Notes: generated by a model not told the origin, from the sequence alone. DNA of 64,000 nucleotides from Pseudaminobacter soli (ex Li et al. 2025) (GCF_029892515.1 NZ_JARXVF010000001.1:620001-684000), one strand, 5' to 3'; positions 50,370-59,008 are shown, counted from the first letter of the stretch. Numbers and translations: made by a program.

Positions 50370-50987
50370 ATGCCCAACTGGCGGTCAAAATCCCGGCACC
50401 TCATGTTCAAGCACTCGTTCCTCGTCGCGTTGACCCTTGCCATCGCCATTGGCGGCGGAACCGCGAGCGTGTGGTATGCGCTGCAGATACCGGACGCCAT
50501 CGGCGCCGTCTCGATCGGGGAATGGACCGCCTTTCCCGACATCGGCACCTCGGATGCCGACCCCTATTCGAAGGCCAAGGTTTCGCGCGAAGGCGTGCTG
50601 GCGCTTGGCCGGGCGGAGGGCCTTTCATTCATCGCCCAGCGCGACGCGAGCGGCGCGGAGCTTCGAAGAGGCTGCAGCTACACGATCGAGGGCACTGTTC
50701 CGCCCGCCCGGTTCTGGACGCTTTATGCGGCAGATGAAACGATGAGCGTCATCGCCGGCCCGGAAGGCCGTGCCCCTGCGCTTCATTCCTATGAGATGCT
50801 GCGTCAGCCCGACAATTCGGTTTCCATTTCCGTCGGACGGCATCCCGCTCCGGGCAACTGGCTTGCAGTCAGCGGCGGCGGCAAGATGTTCTTCGTGCTC
50901 ACGCTTTACGACACCACCATCGCCAGCAGCACCGGGATCACGAATGTCGAGCTGCCGCATATCGTGAAGGTGGCGTGCGATGCTTAG
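50370..50987 (+). CDS. DUF1214 domain membrane-anchored protein
   Basis: A 205-residue protein with an N-terminal transmembrane or signal segment (SFLVALTLAIAIGGGTASVWYAL) and a beta-rich exported domain of the DUF1214 type, with YSKAKVSREGVLALGRAEGL, CSYTIEGTVPPARFWTLYA and SVSISVGRHPAPGNWLAV. ATG at 50370 has GAAGG six bases upstream. It overlaps the DUF1254 gene by eight bases, so both are translated together. In many other bacteria DUF1254 and DUF1214 are fused in one long protein. Function unknown. Confidence 0.85.
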   Translation: MPNWRSKSRHLMFKHSFLVALTLAIAIGGGTASVWYALQIPDAIGAVSIGEWTAFPDIGTSDADPYSKAKVSREGVLALGRAEGLSFIAQRDASGAELRRGCSYTIEGTVPPARFWTLYAADETMSVIAGPEGRAPALHSYEMLRQPDNSVSISVGRHPAPGNWLAVSGGGKMFFVLTLYDTTIASSTGITNVELPHIVKVACDA

Positions 50988-51522
50988 GCTGCTCCACGCA
51001 ATCCTCATCGGGCTCGTAGGTGCAGGCATCATCCATATCGTCGTGCTGCTGCTCGTGCCGCAGTTTACCGAGCAGGACGCGTGGTCCCGGCTGGCCATGT
51101 CGTCAGGCCCCTACAAAGTCACGAGGCTGGACGCGGAATCGGGCGGCAGCCCCATCGTCAAATCCGTCGATCCGTTATTCTACGCAGCCGCCTGCCGCTT
51201 CGACCTCTCGGACGGCGTCCTGCAGGTGAGCGCAAAGGGCTATACGCCGTTCTGGTCGGTTTCGGTCTACAATCGCGCCGGCGAAAATATCTACAGCTTC
51301 AATGACCACACGCTGCCAGACGGCAACATAGACTTCATCGTCCTTTCGCCGGCGCAGCTGGTCGATTTGCGCAAGGAGATGCCGGAAGGGCTGGAAAAGT
51401 CCATCTATGTCGAGTCCACCGCCAACCAGGGAATGGTGGTCGTGCGCAGCTTCGTTCCCGACGACAGCTGGAAGAAGTCGGTTTCCGATTTTCTCAAAGG
51501 CGTCACCTGCGCGCCGCAATAG
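50980..51522 (+). CDS. DUF1254 domain membrane-anchored protein
   Basis: A 180-residue protein with one N-terminal transmembrane segment (LHAILIGLVGAGIIHIVVLLLV) and a DUF1254-type exported domain: DPLFYAAACRFDLSDGVLQV, GYTPFWSVSVYNRAGENIYS, LPDGNIDFIVLSPAQLV. It begins within the DUF1214 gene and the two proteins probably act as a pair at the inner membrane. Two cysteines (AACRFD and near the C-terminus VTCAPQ) may form a disulfide. Function unknown. Confidence 0.85.
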   Translation: MLRLLHAILIGLVGAGIIHIVVLLLVPQFTEQDAWSRLAMSSGPYKVTRLDAESGGSPIVKSVDPLFYAAACRFDLSDGVLQVSAKGYTPFWSVSVYNRAGENIYSFNDHTLPDGNIDFIVLSPAQLVDLRKEMPEGLEKSIYVESTANQGMVVVRSFVPDDSWKKSVSDFLKGVTCAPQ

Positions 51523-51558
51523 TGCTCGCGCTGGTGCCCCGGGGTCTCACCATGCACC

Positions 51559-51753
51559 TCAGTGGCGCGGCGTGGGTTTCTTCGGCCCTGCGCCGGGCCG
51601 TCCGATGATGGTGCTGACGCCGGTGGCCTCGATCATGGCTCGACGCTCGTAGCGCACGCCTGGAAATATGATGATCGATGCCAGCGCCTGGGCCGGCGGC
51701 TCTATCGGTCGGCTTGCCGCTTTCCGCGGCACGAAAGACAATATGCTGCCCAT
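51559..51753 (-). CDS. Small conserved rhizobial protein (64 aa)
   Basis: A 64-residue protein starting MGSILSFVPRKAASRPIEPP and containing ASIIIFPGVRYERRAMIEAT. The VIIFPGVRYER block is, from memory, common in short Rhizobiales proteins of unknown function. GAGAGGGA lies 10 bases before the ATG. No signal peptide or transmembrane segment is visible. It is convergent with the DUF1254 gene. Confidence 0.65.
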   Translation of the reverse strand: MGSILSFVPRKAASRPIEPPAQALASIIIFPGVRYERRAMIEATGVSTIIGRPGAGPKKPTPRH

Positions 51754-51926
51754 GACACGCGTTTCCCTCTCGGTATGACCGGAGCAAGTACGCAACGCCT
51801 CCTTCTCCATCAGGCCAGCAGAGAGTTAACGGAGCGCTAACAAATCATTGCTAAATTTGTCTTTATTTCGGGACGAGGGCTTACCGGGCATCACCGGCCA
51901 GGCATTGTCCGGAAGCGTGTGCGTTT

Positions 51927-52889
51927 GTGTCAGGCGTGGTCCTTGTGTCATCTTCAGATTTCAGGCGTCTTGCCTTGAAAGGCGAAGCAGGAAAGAGCGA
52001 GCGGCTGTTTCGCGCCGCCGTTTCCGCATTTTGTTCGCTGACGCGCCCGACGCGGCGCGAAATATCTCAGCTCGAAGACCTCGCACTGCCGCTTTTCGAT
52101 CAGGTTCCGGTGGACGCACGCCGTTTCGCTTCGGCCGCCCTTTCAGAATGCGAATACGCGCCCCGCGCGCTCATTCTACGGCTGAGCAACGAGACCGTCG
52201 ACATTGCCGCCCCCCTGCTCATCCGCTCGAAGCTGCTTCGGGATATCGACCTCATCACCCTGATCGGTCGCCACGGCTTGCCCCATGCGCGCGCTATTGC
52301 CCGCCGCCCAGATATCAACCCGGCAATTGCCCATCTGATCCGTGCCCTGAGCCATTCGAGGTCGGCGGCCACATCGGCAAAGACGGGTTCTTCCGAGGCT
52401 GCAGACGAACGACTGCCCGGCGTTTCAGCCGACAATGCGCGTCGGCGCCTGCGCTCGATGATGCTGCCGTCGCAGGAAAGCTCCTCTGACGGCGCCGAGG
52501 AGGCGCCGGCATACACCAAGCTGCGCGACACCGCTCTCACCGGAAATGCCAGCCTGTTCCAGATGGCTCTGGCAGGGGTGTCCGGCCTTGATTTCCGGAC
52601 CGCCAAGTCAGTCACCGATACGACGGACCAGTCGCTGCTCCTTGCCGCGTTGCGTTCGCTCGAGCTGAGCGAAGAGCGGGCCTTCCTTATCGCTGCCGCC
52701 CTTTTCCCGGGCAGATATGCGCACGCCGAGGCGATACGGCTCTTTCTGCTCCGCTACCGCGCGCTCGATCCCGAGGCTGCGCGTGAGCGCATCCGAACTT
52801 GCAAGGCCGACGCAATCGCGGCCGCAGTTCAGGCGAACAACTCGCAGCAGAACCGTTCGCAAGACAGCCAGAAGCTCAAGGCGTCATAA
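51927..52889 (+). CDS. DUF2336 domain protein
   Basis: A 320-residue soluble protein of the alphaproteobacterial DUF2336 family, with helical HEAT-like repeats. Conserved pieces are SSSDFRRLALKGEAGKSERL, SLTRPTRREISQLEDLALPL, RRFASAALSECEYAPRALIL and the C-terminal LPGVSADNARRRLRSMM ... ALAGVSGLDFRTAKSV. No catalytic motif is seen. The start may be GTG or ATG around 51927-51942, so the first few residues are unsure. It overlaps the 3' end of the convergent DUF1491 gene by 14 bases. Confidence 0.85.
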   Translation: MSGVVLVSSSDFRRLALKGEAGKSERLFRAAVSAFCSLTRPTRREISQLEDLALPLFDQVPVDARRFASAALSECEYAPRALILRLSNETVDIAAPLLIRSKLLRDIDLITLIGRHGLPHARAIARRPDINPAIAHLIRALSHSRSAATSAKTGSSEAADERLPGVSADNARRRLRSMMLPSQESSSDGAEEAPAYTKLRDTALTGNASLFQMALAGVSGLDFRTAKSVTDTTDQSLLLAALRSLELSEERAFLIAAALFPGRYAHAEAIRLFLLRYRALDPEAARERIRTCKADAIAAAVQANNSQQNRSQDSQKLKAS

Positions 52890-53223
52890 CGGAAATCATC
52901 TCGCCGATGGGCGTCTGTCCGGCCTCGATCTCGACGACCCAGATGTCGCGATCGAACCGTTTTTCCTTTTCCAGACGCGCCTCGATGGCTTCCGCGTCAT
53001 CGCCGGCATAAAGCTGGGAAAAGTAGCGGTCGTCGGGCCGCGCGGAATCGTAGCTCGTCTGCGGGGCCGGTCCGAACAGCGACACCTCGCCCAACCGGTT
53101 TCGGCAAAGCACGAACACTGCCCCTGCCTCGCCCGCGCCCCGCTTGACCACGGCCGCGAAGCCGCCGTCGCTGAAGACGCGGCGCAACAATACGGATACC
53201 CAAAGGTCTGTGGTCACGCGCAT
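52876..53223 (-). CDS. DUF1491 family protein
   Basis: A 115-residue protein of the alphaproteobacterial DUF1491 family: MRVTTDLWVSVLLRRVFSDG, GAVFVLCRNRLGEVSLFGPA, DRDIWVVEIE. No signal peptide is seen and the function is not known. ATG at 53223 starts the conserved block; an upstream in-frame ATG adds unconserved residues. Confidence 0.85.
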   Translation of the reverse strand: MRVTTDLWVSVLLRRVFSDGGFAAVVKRGAGEAGAVFVLCRNRLGEVSLFGPAPQTSYDSARPDDRYFSQLYAGDDAEAIEARLEKEKRFDRDIWVVEIEAGQTPIGEMISVMTP

Positions 53224-53330
53224 GGATCGGACAACTCGTTGCTGCGGCAGAAAGATACCGCTCTTAGCCGCCATCGCCAGTGAAGGACAGCACTAAGCAA
53301 GCATTGGGAAGCGAACGAGTGCGCCTGGCT

Positions 53331-54146
53331 TCAGTGCGTCAGGCCGATCGTCTTCATCTTGACGTAGACGGCCTCATCCGGCTCCCCGGTCTGGGGCAGG
53401 CCGAAAAGCGACTGAAATTCCTTGATAGCAGCCTTGGTGCGCGCGCCCGCCACACCGTCGGAGGCGATATCCGCATTGCCGAAGGCCCTCAACCCTTCCT
53501 GGATCTTGGCGATCCGTTGGGAGATTGCAGCTGCCGACGGCTGCTGCTGCGCCGGCTCTGGCTGCACGGCGGCCGCAGGCCTGGCCTGCGATGGAGCCGG
53601 CCGCGGTTGTGGCGCCGGTACGGGCGGGATAGCGGCTGCGGGCGATTTCAAACCAAGCTGGTTCAGAAGCTGATCATCGATCTGGTCCGTGGCGTTCAGG
53701 CCCATCTTCTGCTGATACGCCTCGATAGCCCGGGACGTGGCGGGGCCGCTCAGCCCATCCACGGTGCCATCGTAGAAATTCAACGTCTTCAGTACGCCCT
53801 GAACTTGCTCTACGACCGGATCGCTCTTCGGTCGGACAACAGGGGGAACCTCCGCCGGCCGCTCGATCTGGATGGTCGTTTCAGGTTCGGTCCGGATCGT
53901 CGCATCGCGGTCGGCCGGCCAGCTGAATTCCCGTGTGGCGAAAAACGCGCTGGTATGCGCGTGCGGCTGATACCAGAGCGCATTGGCCGAGACGTAGAAC
54001 AGCGAAACCATGAAGGCGGTGGAGCCGCCCACCAGGACCGGGTTGCGCGAGATCATGCTGCCTACGGCTGCCGCGCCCTCCTGCAAGGGGCTGGGCCTGC
54101 GGACAGGCTCCTTGGCCTGCCTAGCCTGCCTTGCGGAGCGAGCCAT
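53331..54146 (-). CDS. Membrane-anchored protein with two peptidoglycan-binding domains
   Basis: A 271-residue protein. One transmembrane helix near residues 38-58 (LVGGSTAFMVSLFYVSANAL) orients the rest to the periplasm. Two PG_binding_1 domains are visible: ~112-160 (VQGVLKTLNFYDGTVDGLSG, TSRAIEAYQQKMGL) and ~213-265 (IQEGLRAFGNADIASDGVAG, TKAAIKEFQSLFGLP), joined by a Pro/Ala/Gln-rich linker. No catalytic domain is present, so it probably positions or scaffolds at the cell wall. Its start lies inside the 3' end of the DivJ-like kinase gene (26-base overlap), which couples wall binding to that kinase. Confidence 0.85.
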   Translation of the reverse strand: MARSARQARQAKEPVRRPSPLQEGAAAVGSMISRNPVLVGGSTAFMVSLFYVSANALWYQPHAHTSAFFATREFSWPADRDATIRTEPETTIQIERPAEVPPVVRPKSDPVVEQVQGVLKTLNFYDGTVDGLSGPATSRAIEAYQQKMGLNATDQIDDQLLNQLGLKSPAAAIPPVPAPQPRPAPSQARPAAAVQPEPAQQQPSAAAISQRIAKIQEGLRAFGNADIASDGVAGARTKAAIKEFQSLFGLPQTGEPDEAVYVKMKTIGLTH

Positions 54147-55923
54147 GCGCTTCCCTTCTCATTTCGCCGGCTGCCCGCAGCGGCACCAGCGCGCCACGCT
54201 CTTCCACTGGTTCGTCGATGGCAGGCCCACCAACCGGCAGGCAGATGGTCACTGTGGTGCCCTCGCCCAACGCGCTTTCGATCGACATCGTGCCTTCATG
54301 CAGCGACACGAGACCCTTCACTAGCGAAAGACCAAGCCCAGTTCCCTCGAACTGGCGCGTATAGTCGTTCTGGACCTGCGTGAACGGCTTGCCCAGCCGC
54401 GCAAGATCGTGGTCAGCAATACCGATGCCGTTGTCGCTCACCCAGAAATGCAGCCACGAACCCAACCGCTTGGCGCCGACGCTGACCTGGCCGCCGCTCG
54501 GCGTGAACTTGATCGCGTTGGAAACAAGGTTGATCAGCATCTGCTGGACGGCGCGCTGGTCCGCATGGATTTCGCTAGTCTCCGGCGCAATCTGCGTCGT
54601 CAGCGAGATGGTCTTGGCTTCCGCCTGCAGGTTCATCATCGAGCGGCACATCTCCACCGCATCCGCGAAACGGAACGATTCGGGATTGGTGGCATAGGTG
54701 CCTGCCTCGATGCGGGATACATCAAGAATGGAGTTCACCACGGCCAGCAGGTGATGGCCGGAATCGCGAACCAGCGTGACGTATTCCTTCTGGCGCGGAT
54801 TCTGGAAGCCGCCAAAGGTTTCATGCAGCAGCATGTCGGAGAAGCCGATGATGGCATTGAGCGGCGTGCGCAGTTCGTGGCTGACCGCCGCCAGGAAACG
54901 GCCCTTCGCGATCTCGAGCGCCGCAGTCGAGTCGTCGGCATTGGCGAGATCGGAACGCAGCTGCGCCACTTCCTCGTTCTCGCGAAGCAGAGCGGTGAAG
55001 ATCGGGGCGCGATTGCCGTTGCTCATCAGCTCGATCAGGAACGGACGATAGTTGTCGGTCGGGCCGTCCTCCTGGCGCGGCAGCCGAACCCGGACTTCCA
55101 CCTTGCGATGGGCGGCACCGCCGCGCAGGTCGGCCAAAGCGCACAGGTAAGCCACGCGATCGGACACATGGATGCGGTCGAACAGGCCAGTGCCGAGCAG
55201 AAGCTCCGGCTGCAGGCGCATCGTCTCGCGTGCCTGCGCAGAGACGTCGGCAATGTCGCCATTCGGCGCCATACGAATCACGACGGCGTCGATGAGGTCC
55301 TCAAGCCGAGGCTGCTCGTCGCCTTCCTCGTCCTGGGAGGTCTTTGCGAACACCCCGCTGATGCGCGGCAGAAGCGTCGCCACATAGGCAAGCGGCACCA
55401 GCCAGTGCCAGCCAGCCACGGGCGCGGCAGCGGAGAATACGGTCGAACCAAGCAGTGCCTGCAGCGGCAGCACAGCCAGTGCAGCGCCGGCACCACAGAG
55501 CGCCGCACGCAAACTGCGCCTCTGCCAATAAACTTCCAGCGGCAGCGCGAGCAGGAGCATCGACATCGGCGAAGCAAGGCCGCCAGCGGCAGCAACAATC
55601 GCAGTAATCGAAGCGGTGCCGAAACCCAGAGCAGCCACCGCCGCCGGCAGTTCCTTGCCGCTGGCCGCGACCAGCAGAACCGCGAGCCAGGCCGCACCGA
55701 AGGTTGCGCAGATCGACGCAAGGGTCATGGCAGCGCCAAGCGTGGCCGCCAGATAAAAGGAGATTGAAACCGATACGAAGAAGGGAGCCGCAAGCAGGAT
55801 GCCGACCAAGCGGCGCTGGGCCGCGCGGGCGCTTTCATCCCGAACGGAAGGATGCACCAAGCGGTCGCAGCCGGCGTCGACGGCGCCGAATACTTCGCTG
55901 GATCTGGTGGCAAACAAACTCAC
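54121..55923 (-). CDS. Membrane sensor histidine kinase, DivJ-like
   Basis: About 600 residues. The N-terminal third has roughly six hydrophobic helices (for example LVGILLAAPFFVSVSISFYL and LLLALPLEVYWQRR), followed by a PAS-like region (DAVVIRMAPNGDIADVSAQA), HisKA with VSHELRTPLNAIIGFSDMLL, and HATPase_c with NLVSNAIKFT, DNGIGIAD and GTGLGLSLVKGL. This layout and HisKA sequence fit the DivJ/PleC group that sets DivK phosphorylation in the Caulobacter/rhizobial cell cycle. The name is tentative. The start is unsure: GTGs at 55923 and 55932 and an in-frame codon at 56037 are possible, none with a good ribosome site. Confidence 0.82.
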   Translation of the reverse strand: MSLFATRSSEVFGAVDAGCDRLVHPSVRDESARAAQRRLVGILLAAPFFVSVSISFYLAATLGAAMTLASICATFGAAWLAVLLVAASGKELPAAVAALGFGTASITAIVAAAGGLASPMSMLLLALPLEVYWQRRSLRAALCGAGAALAVLPLQALLGSTVFSAAAPVAGWHWLVPLAYVATLLPRISGVFAKTSQDEEGDEQPRLEDLIDAVVIRMAPNGDIADVSAQARETMRLQPELLLGTGLFDRIHVSDRVAYLCALADLRGGAAHRKVEVRVRLPRQEDGPTDNYRPFLIELMSNGNRAPIFTALLRENEEVAQLRSDLANADDSTAALEIAKGRFLAAVSHELRTPLNAIIGFSDMLLHETFGGFQNPRQKEYVTLVRDSGHHLLAVVNSILDVSRIEAGTYATNPESFRFADAVEMCRSMMNLQAEAKTISLTTQIAPETSEIHADQRAVQQMLINLVSNAIKFTPSGGQVSVGAKRLGSWLHFWVSDNGIGIADHDLARLGKPFTQVQNDYTRQFEGTGLGLSLVKGLVSLHEGTMSIESALGEGTTVTICLPVGGPAIDEPVEERGALVPLRAAGEMRREAHGSLRKAG

Positions 55924-56381
55924 GCAACACACTCGCAACTGGTCCGCTTGACGGACGCTTTTTGGTTGTTTCCGAACCTCGCATCGAGCCTTTAAAGAAA
56001 GGATAAGGCAGTGCCGTTCAGGCCCCTCCCGGGCCACAAATATTGGCCGAGCCGGCGCACAAATCGAACCCAGTTCCTCGCATGGTAAACGGACCGTTAG
56101 CCGCGTTCGAAGTCTTAACTAGCGGCCATTGTGGCCCTGGATTTTGTCCGCTCGGAAACTCGTGCATTTGAAAACAAGAGCTTACATGGTTAGGCAAAGC
56201 TTAACGCATTGCCTCAAATCCGAGCCGCTTCCGCCGTCCTGCGGATCATTAAAATTCGAACAAAATTTGCTGCAAATGCCATTGGCTTGTGCAATCGGTC
56301 CTTTGCGTGGCCGTGGCAGTGTGCTCATACAAACGAGGTCGCGCCAACGATGTGCGACCCGCATTCGACGAGGGCAAGGAC
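55924..56381. other. Intergenic region between the DivJ-like kinase and DUF5330 genes
   Basis: About 340-460 bases depending on the kinase start. It holds both divergent promoters and a CtrA-like box at 56190-56205. The short frames here have no recognisable protein features. Confidence 0.5.
56190..56205 (+). promoter_or_regulatory. CtrA-like box
   Basis: TTAG-N7-TTAAC differs at one base from the TTAA-N7-TTAA(C) site bound by the cell-cycle regulator CtrA. It lies between the divergent DivJ-like kinase and DUF5330 genes. One near-match in an AT-rich gap can occur by chance. Confidence 0.3.
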
Positions 56382-56705
56382 ATGGGTTTTCTCCTCAAGA
56401 CGGCTTTTTGGTTTTCGCTGGTTCTCCTGGTGTTGCCGTTCGACTTCGGTGGAAAGAGCGACGATCAGCCCAGCGTCGGCGCCTTCCAGACTTTCTTTGC
56501 AGCACGCGAGGCGCTCGGCGACATCGGCGGCCTCTGCGAGCGCAAGCCCGAAGTCTGCGAGATCGGAAAGTCTGCAATGCACACGGTCGGCATCAGGGCG
56601 CGCGAAGCCGCGCGGATCGCCTATGAACTGCTCGACAGCCAGCTCGGCCAGCCCGACACTGCCGCGACCACCGCGAGCATCCCTGCCGCACAGCCCGCCA
56701 ACTGA
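56382..56705 (+). CDS. DUF5330 family small membrane protein
   Basis: A 107-residue protein beginning MGFLLKTAFWFSLVLLVLPF, a single hydrophobic anchor, followed by a soluble part VGAFQTFFAAREALGDIGGL and CERKPEVCEIGKSAMHTVG. The two close cysteines (CERKPEVC) probably form a disulfide in the periplasm. This matches the Rhizobiales DUF5330 family; function unknown. GAGGG about eight bases before the ATG supports the start. A strong terminator follows. Confidence 0.82.
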   Translation: MGFLLKTAFWFSLVLLVLPFDFGGKSDDQPSVGAFQTFFAAREALGDIGGLCERKPEVCEIGKSAMHTVGIRAREAARIAYELLDSQLGQPDTAATTASIPAAQPAN

Positions 56706-56730
56706 GTTTCTCTTCGCCGCCTAGGCGGCC

Positions 56731-56777
56731 CACCGCAGGCCGGTTGCCCTCTCGTGGCCTGCGGTGTTTTTCTTTTT
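56731..56777 (+). terminator. Rho-independent terminator after the DUF5330 gene
   Basis: CACCGCAGGCC (56731-56741) pairs perfectly with GGCCTGCGGTG (56756-56766) and is followed by TTTTTCTTTTT. This is the clearest intrinsic terminator in the window. Confidence 0.88.
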
Positions 56778-56814
56778 CCGTGACGCAGCCCTCTAGTGTC
56801 ACTATATCGAAATC

Positions 56815-57240
56815 ATGACAGCGACGATCCAGGATATCCGCGACGACTTTGCCTTCCTCGACGAGTGGGAAGATCGCTATCGCTATGTCATCGAACTGGG
56901 CGAAACGCTTCCCCCCTTCCCCGAACATGCCCGCAACGACGCGCACAAGGTTGCCGGCTGCGTCAGCCAGGTCTGGCTGCTGACGGATCGCGGCGACGGC
57001 TCCGATCCGGTCATCCGGTTCCAGGGCGATTCGGACGCGCATATCGTGCGCGGCTTGGTCGCGATCCTGCTTGCGCTCTTCTCGAACCGCCGTGCCAGCG
57101 AGATCATCGCGACCGACGCGGAAGACACGCTGCGCTCGCTCGGCCTGGATTCGCATCTGACGCCGCAGCGAGCCAACGGCCTTCGCTCCATGGTGAAGCG
57201 GATCAAGCGCGACGCCGAGAGTGCGCTGCAGCCGGCCTGA
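56815..57240 (+). CDS. sufE: Cysteine desulfuration protein SufE
   Basis: A 141-residue SufE. The acceptor cysteine is C49 in HKVAGCVSQVWL, the conserved active-site loop. Other family blocks are DDFAFLDEWEDRYRYVIELG and RGLVAILLALFSNRRASEI. It receives persulfide sulfur from SufS and delivers it for Fe-S cluster assembly. No suf genes adjoin, as is common for sufE in Rhizobiales. It is monocistronic between a terminator and a convergent gene. Confidence 0.95.
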   Translation: MTATIQDIRDDFAFLDEWEDRYRYVIELGETLPPFPEHARNDAHKVAGCVSQVWLLTDRGDGSDPVIRFQGDSDAHIVRGLVAILLALFSNRRASEIIATDAEDTLRSLGLDSHLTPQRANGLRSMVKRIKRDAESALQPA

Positions 57241-57247
57241 ACGGCCA

Positions 57248-58054
57248 TCAAACCATTCTCGGGCGATAATCCTCACTGCCCCAGTGCAACATGCGCGCCG
57301 GTCTGCGGACATTGGCCGAACGCGCAGGCTCATAGTGCCGGCTGAGCGCGCCTAATGCCGTCTTGAGAACGATCTTGGCCGAACGCACCGGCCAGCCTCG
57401 CTCCGCTTCCACCAGTTCGAGCCCCTTGAGGAAGCAGCAAATGTCGATCAGCACGCCGGAAAGCTCCGGCCCGACTGCGGCTATCGCCCGTTCGACGCGC
57501 AGCCGCGCGGCCAGGGCAGCGTCGGTCAGCTCAGCTATGCCATTGCCACTGGCCCTTCGCCCAGACGCCACGCTAGCCTCCCAGTTCGCGCCCAATCGGG
57601 GCATGATCTGCCCGCGCGTATAGTCAGCCCGCAGCCGCTCACCTGCCCGGAACTCCGCCTCGGTCAGAAACGGCGCGCCGTCCCTGGTCTTGCGCCGCAT
57701 CAATTGCCCAAGCGGCGACTCCGAGAGGTTGACGATGGCCCTGATTGCAGCCCCGTCCCGCTCGACCGTCACCACGTCGAGATCGCGTTGCACCGACTGA
57801 GACGCACGTTCCTGCGATACCGTTTTCGCTGGCCGAGCATCGTTGCGCCGCGTCACCTCGTCTCCGTGGCGAACGATGCTTCCCCTTTCGACCAGTTGCC
57901 GAAAAACTTCCGCCGACACCGAAATCGTGCCGCGATCTTCCCCGTCCAGCAGCAGCTTGCCTGCGCAGGCCGCATCTCGGACCTCGGTCCTGCCGCCGGA
58001 CACAAAGCGCATGATGCGCCGCTCTGCCTGCTCGCGTTCCGTCTGCTCTGCCAT
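57248..58054 (-). CDS. DUF6456 domain protein
   Basis: A 268-residue soluble protein. The C-terminal ~150 residues match DUF6456: ESPLGQLMRRKTRDGAPFLT, AGERLRADYTRGQIMPRLGA, LRVERAIAAVGPELSGVLID, CCFLKGLELVEAERGWPVRS, LKTALGALSRHY. The N-terminal part (EREQAERRIMRFVSGGRTEV) looks like a winged-helix region, so DNA binding is possible. Function unknown. It ends eight bases from the convergent sufE gene. Confidence 0.82.
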   Translation of the reverse strand: MAEQTEREQAERRIMRFVSGGRTEVRDAACAGKLLLDGEDRGTISVSAEVFRQLVERGSIVRHGDEVTRRNDARPAKTVSQERASQSVQRDLDVVTVERDGAAIRAIVNLSESPLGQLMRRKTRDGAPFLTEAEFRAGERLRADYTRGQIMPRLGANWEASVASGRRASGNGIAELTDAALAARLRVERAIAAVGPELSGVLIDICCFLKGLELVEAERGWPVRSAKIVLKTALGALSRHYEPARSANVRRPARMLHWGSEDYRPRMV

Positions 58055-58196
58055 GTCAAAGCCCCAGCCGGAATTAACAAGGCTTTGGAATGAAGGGAGC
58101 TTTTCTCGCCAGACCGTTTCAGGACAGCAAATTTCATCCCCCGGTTTCGCGGCCGATCGATAGTGCGTTCATCGCAACGACGAAGGAATCTGCGTG

Positions 58197-58577
58197 ATGA
58201 ACGATATCCATGCCGAATACAGGGCCTTCCGCACAAAGCAGACGGCCGAAGTCGCGAACGCCCGCCAGACCGCGGCGCTTCACCTCGTCTGCGGGATGGA
58301 TCTTTCGTCCGCGTTGACCGCGGAACCGGAACAAAAGGCAAGGCTGGCATTGCGCCTGGAGCGGGCCATCGAACGGGAGCGTCTGCGCGGCATGCGCCGG
58401 CACTGGAGTTATGATCTCAACCGGCACATCGCTCTGAAGCAGGCGTTGGACAGGCTGCGCGGTAGCGAGGCGGCGCTGGCCGATGCCCACGACAACCATT
58501 TGGCGAGGCGGATCGCCAAAAGGCCAAATGCAAAACGGCGCCCGAGGGCGCCGTTAAAACCTATTAACCAGTCCTGA
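58197..58577 (+). CDS. Small conserved hypothetical protein convergent to mucR
   Basis: A 126-residue, arginine-rich, mostly helical protein (MNDIHAEYRAFRTKQTAEVA, LRLERAIERERLRGMRRHWS, HIALKQALDRLRGSEAALAD). There is no signal peptide and no recognised family. GAAGGA lies nine bases before ATG 58197. Its last ~15 codons, basic and proline-rich, overlap the hairpin that acts as the mucR terminator, so this tail may be imposed by DNA structure. Confidence 0.65.
   Translation: MNDIHAEYRAFRTKQTAEVANARQTAALHLVCGMDLSSALTAEPEQKARLALRLERAIERERLRGMRRHWSYDLNRHIALKQALDRLRGSEAALADAHDNHLARRIAKRPNAKRRPRAPLKPINQS
58534..58555 (-). terminator. mucR terminator inside the 3' end of the convergent gene
   Basis: AACGGCGCC (58534-58542) pairs perfectly with GGCGCCGTT (58547-58555) around CGAG. 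On the minus strand it is followed by TTTTGCATTT, so it terminates mucR, whose stop is at 58583. It lies within codons of the plus-strand gene that ends at 58577. Confidence 0.75.
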
Positions 58578-58582
58578 CGTTC

Positions 58583-59008
58583 TTATTTGGACTTGCGCTT
58601 ACGGCCGAGGCCCATCTTCTTTGCAAGCTGAGAACGGGCAGCAGCATAGTTGGGTGCCACCATCGGGTAGTTGGCATCCAGACCCCACTTCTCGCGATAC
58701 TGGTCGGGCGACATGCTGTAGTGCGTCATCAGATGACGCTTCAGCGATTTGAACTTCTTACCGTCTTCAAGGCAGACGATATAGTCGTCGTGAACCGAGC
58801 GCTTCGGATTCACGGCCGGCTTCTGCTTGTCAGCCGGCGGCTGCTCGACGGTGCCGCCGACGCGGCCAAGAGCAGCATGTACATCTGCGATGAGATTAGG
58901 CAATTCGCCGACCGGCACAGGATTGTTGCTGACATAAGCGGCGACAACATCCGCTGTCAATTCGATCAGCATCTCATGATTTCTGTTCGGCGTTTCGATA
59001 GCGTCCAT
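58583..59008 (-). CDS. mucR: Ros/MucR family zinc-finger transcriptional regulator
   Basis: A 141-residue regulator of normal MucR length. The N-terminal helical region ([20 protein letters not shown]) mediates oligomerisation. The prokaryotic zinc finger lies at ~79-97 ([19 protein letters not shown]), followed by the DNA-contact segment [12 protein letters not shown] and a basic tail GLGRKRKSK. MucR/Ros proteins act as global H-NS-like regulators of exopolysaccharide, motility and cell-cycle genes and bind AT-rich promoters with T-A steps, usually including their own. The region upstream (59009-59300) is unusually AT-rich, consistent with autoregulation. Confidence 0.93.
   Translation of the reverse strand: MDAIETPNRNHEMLIELTADVVAAYVSNNPVPVGELPNLIADVHAALGRVGGTVEQPPADKQKPAVNPKRSVHDDYIVCLEDGKKFKSLKRHLMTHYSMSPDQYREKWGLDANYPMVAPNYAAARSQLAKKMGLGRKRKSK

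Noticed and set aside
51824-51845. CtrA box suggested by TTAA-N7-CTAA near 51826
   Set aside because: It has one mismatch in a half-site and no link to a cell-cycle gene. It was judged too weak to list.
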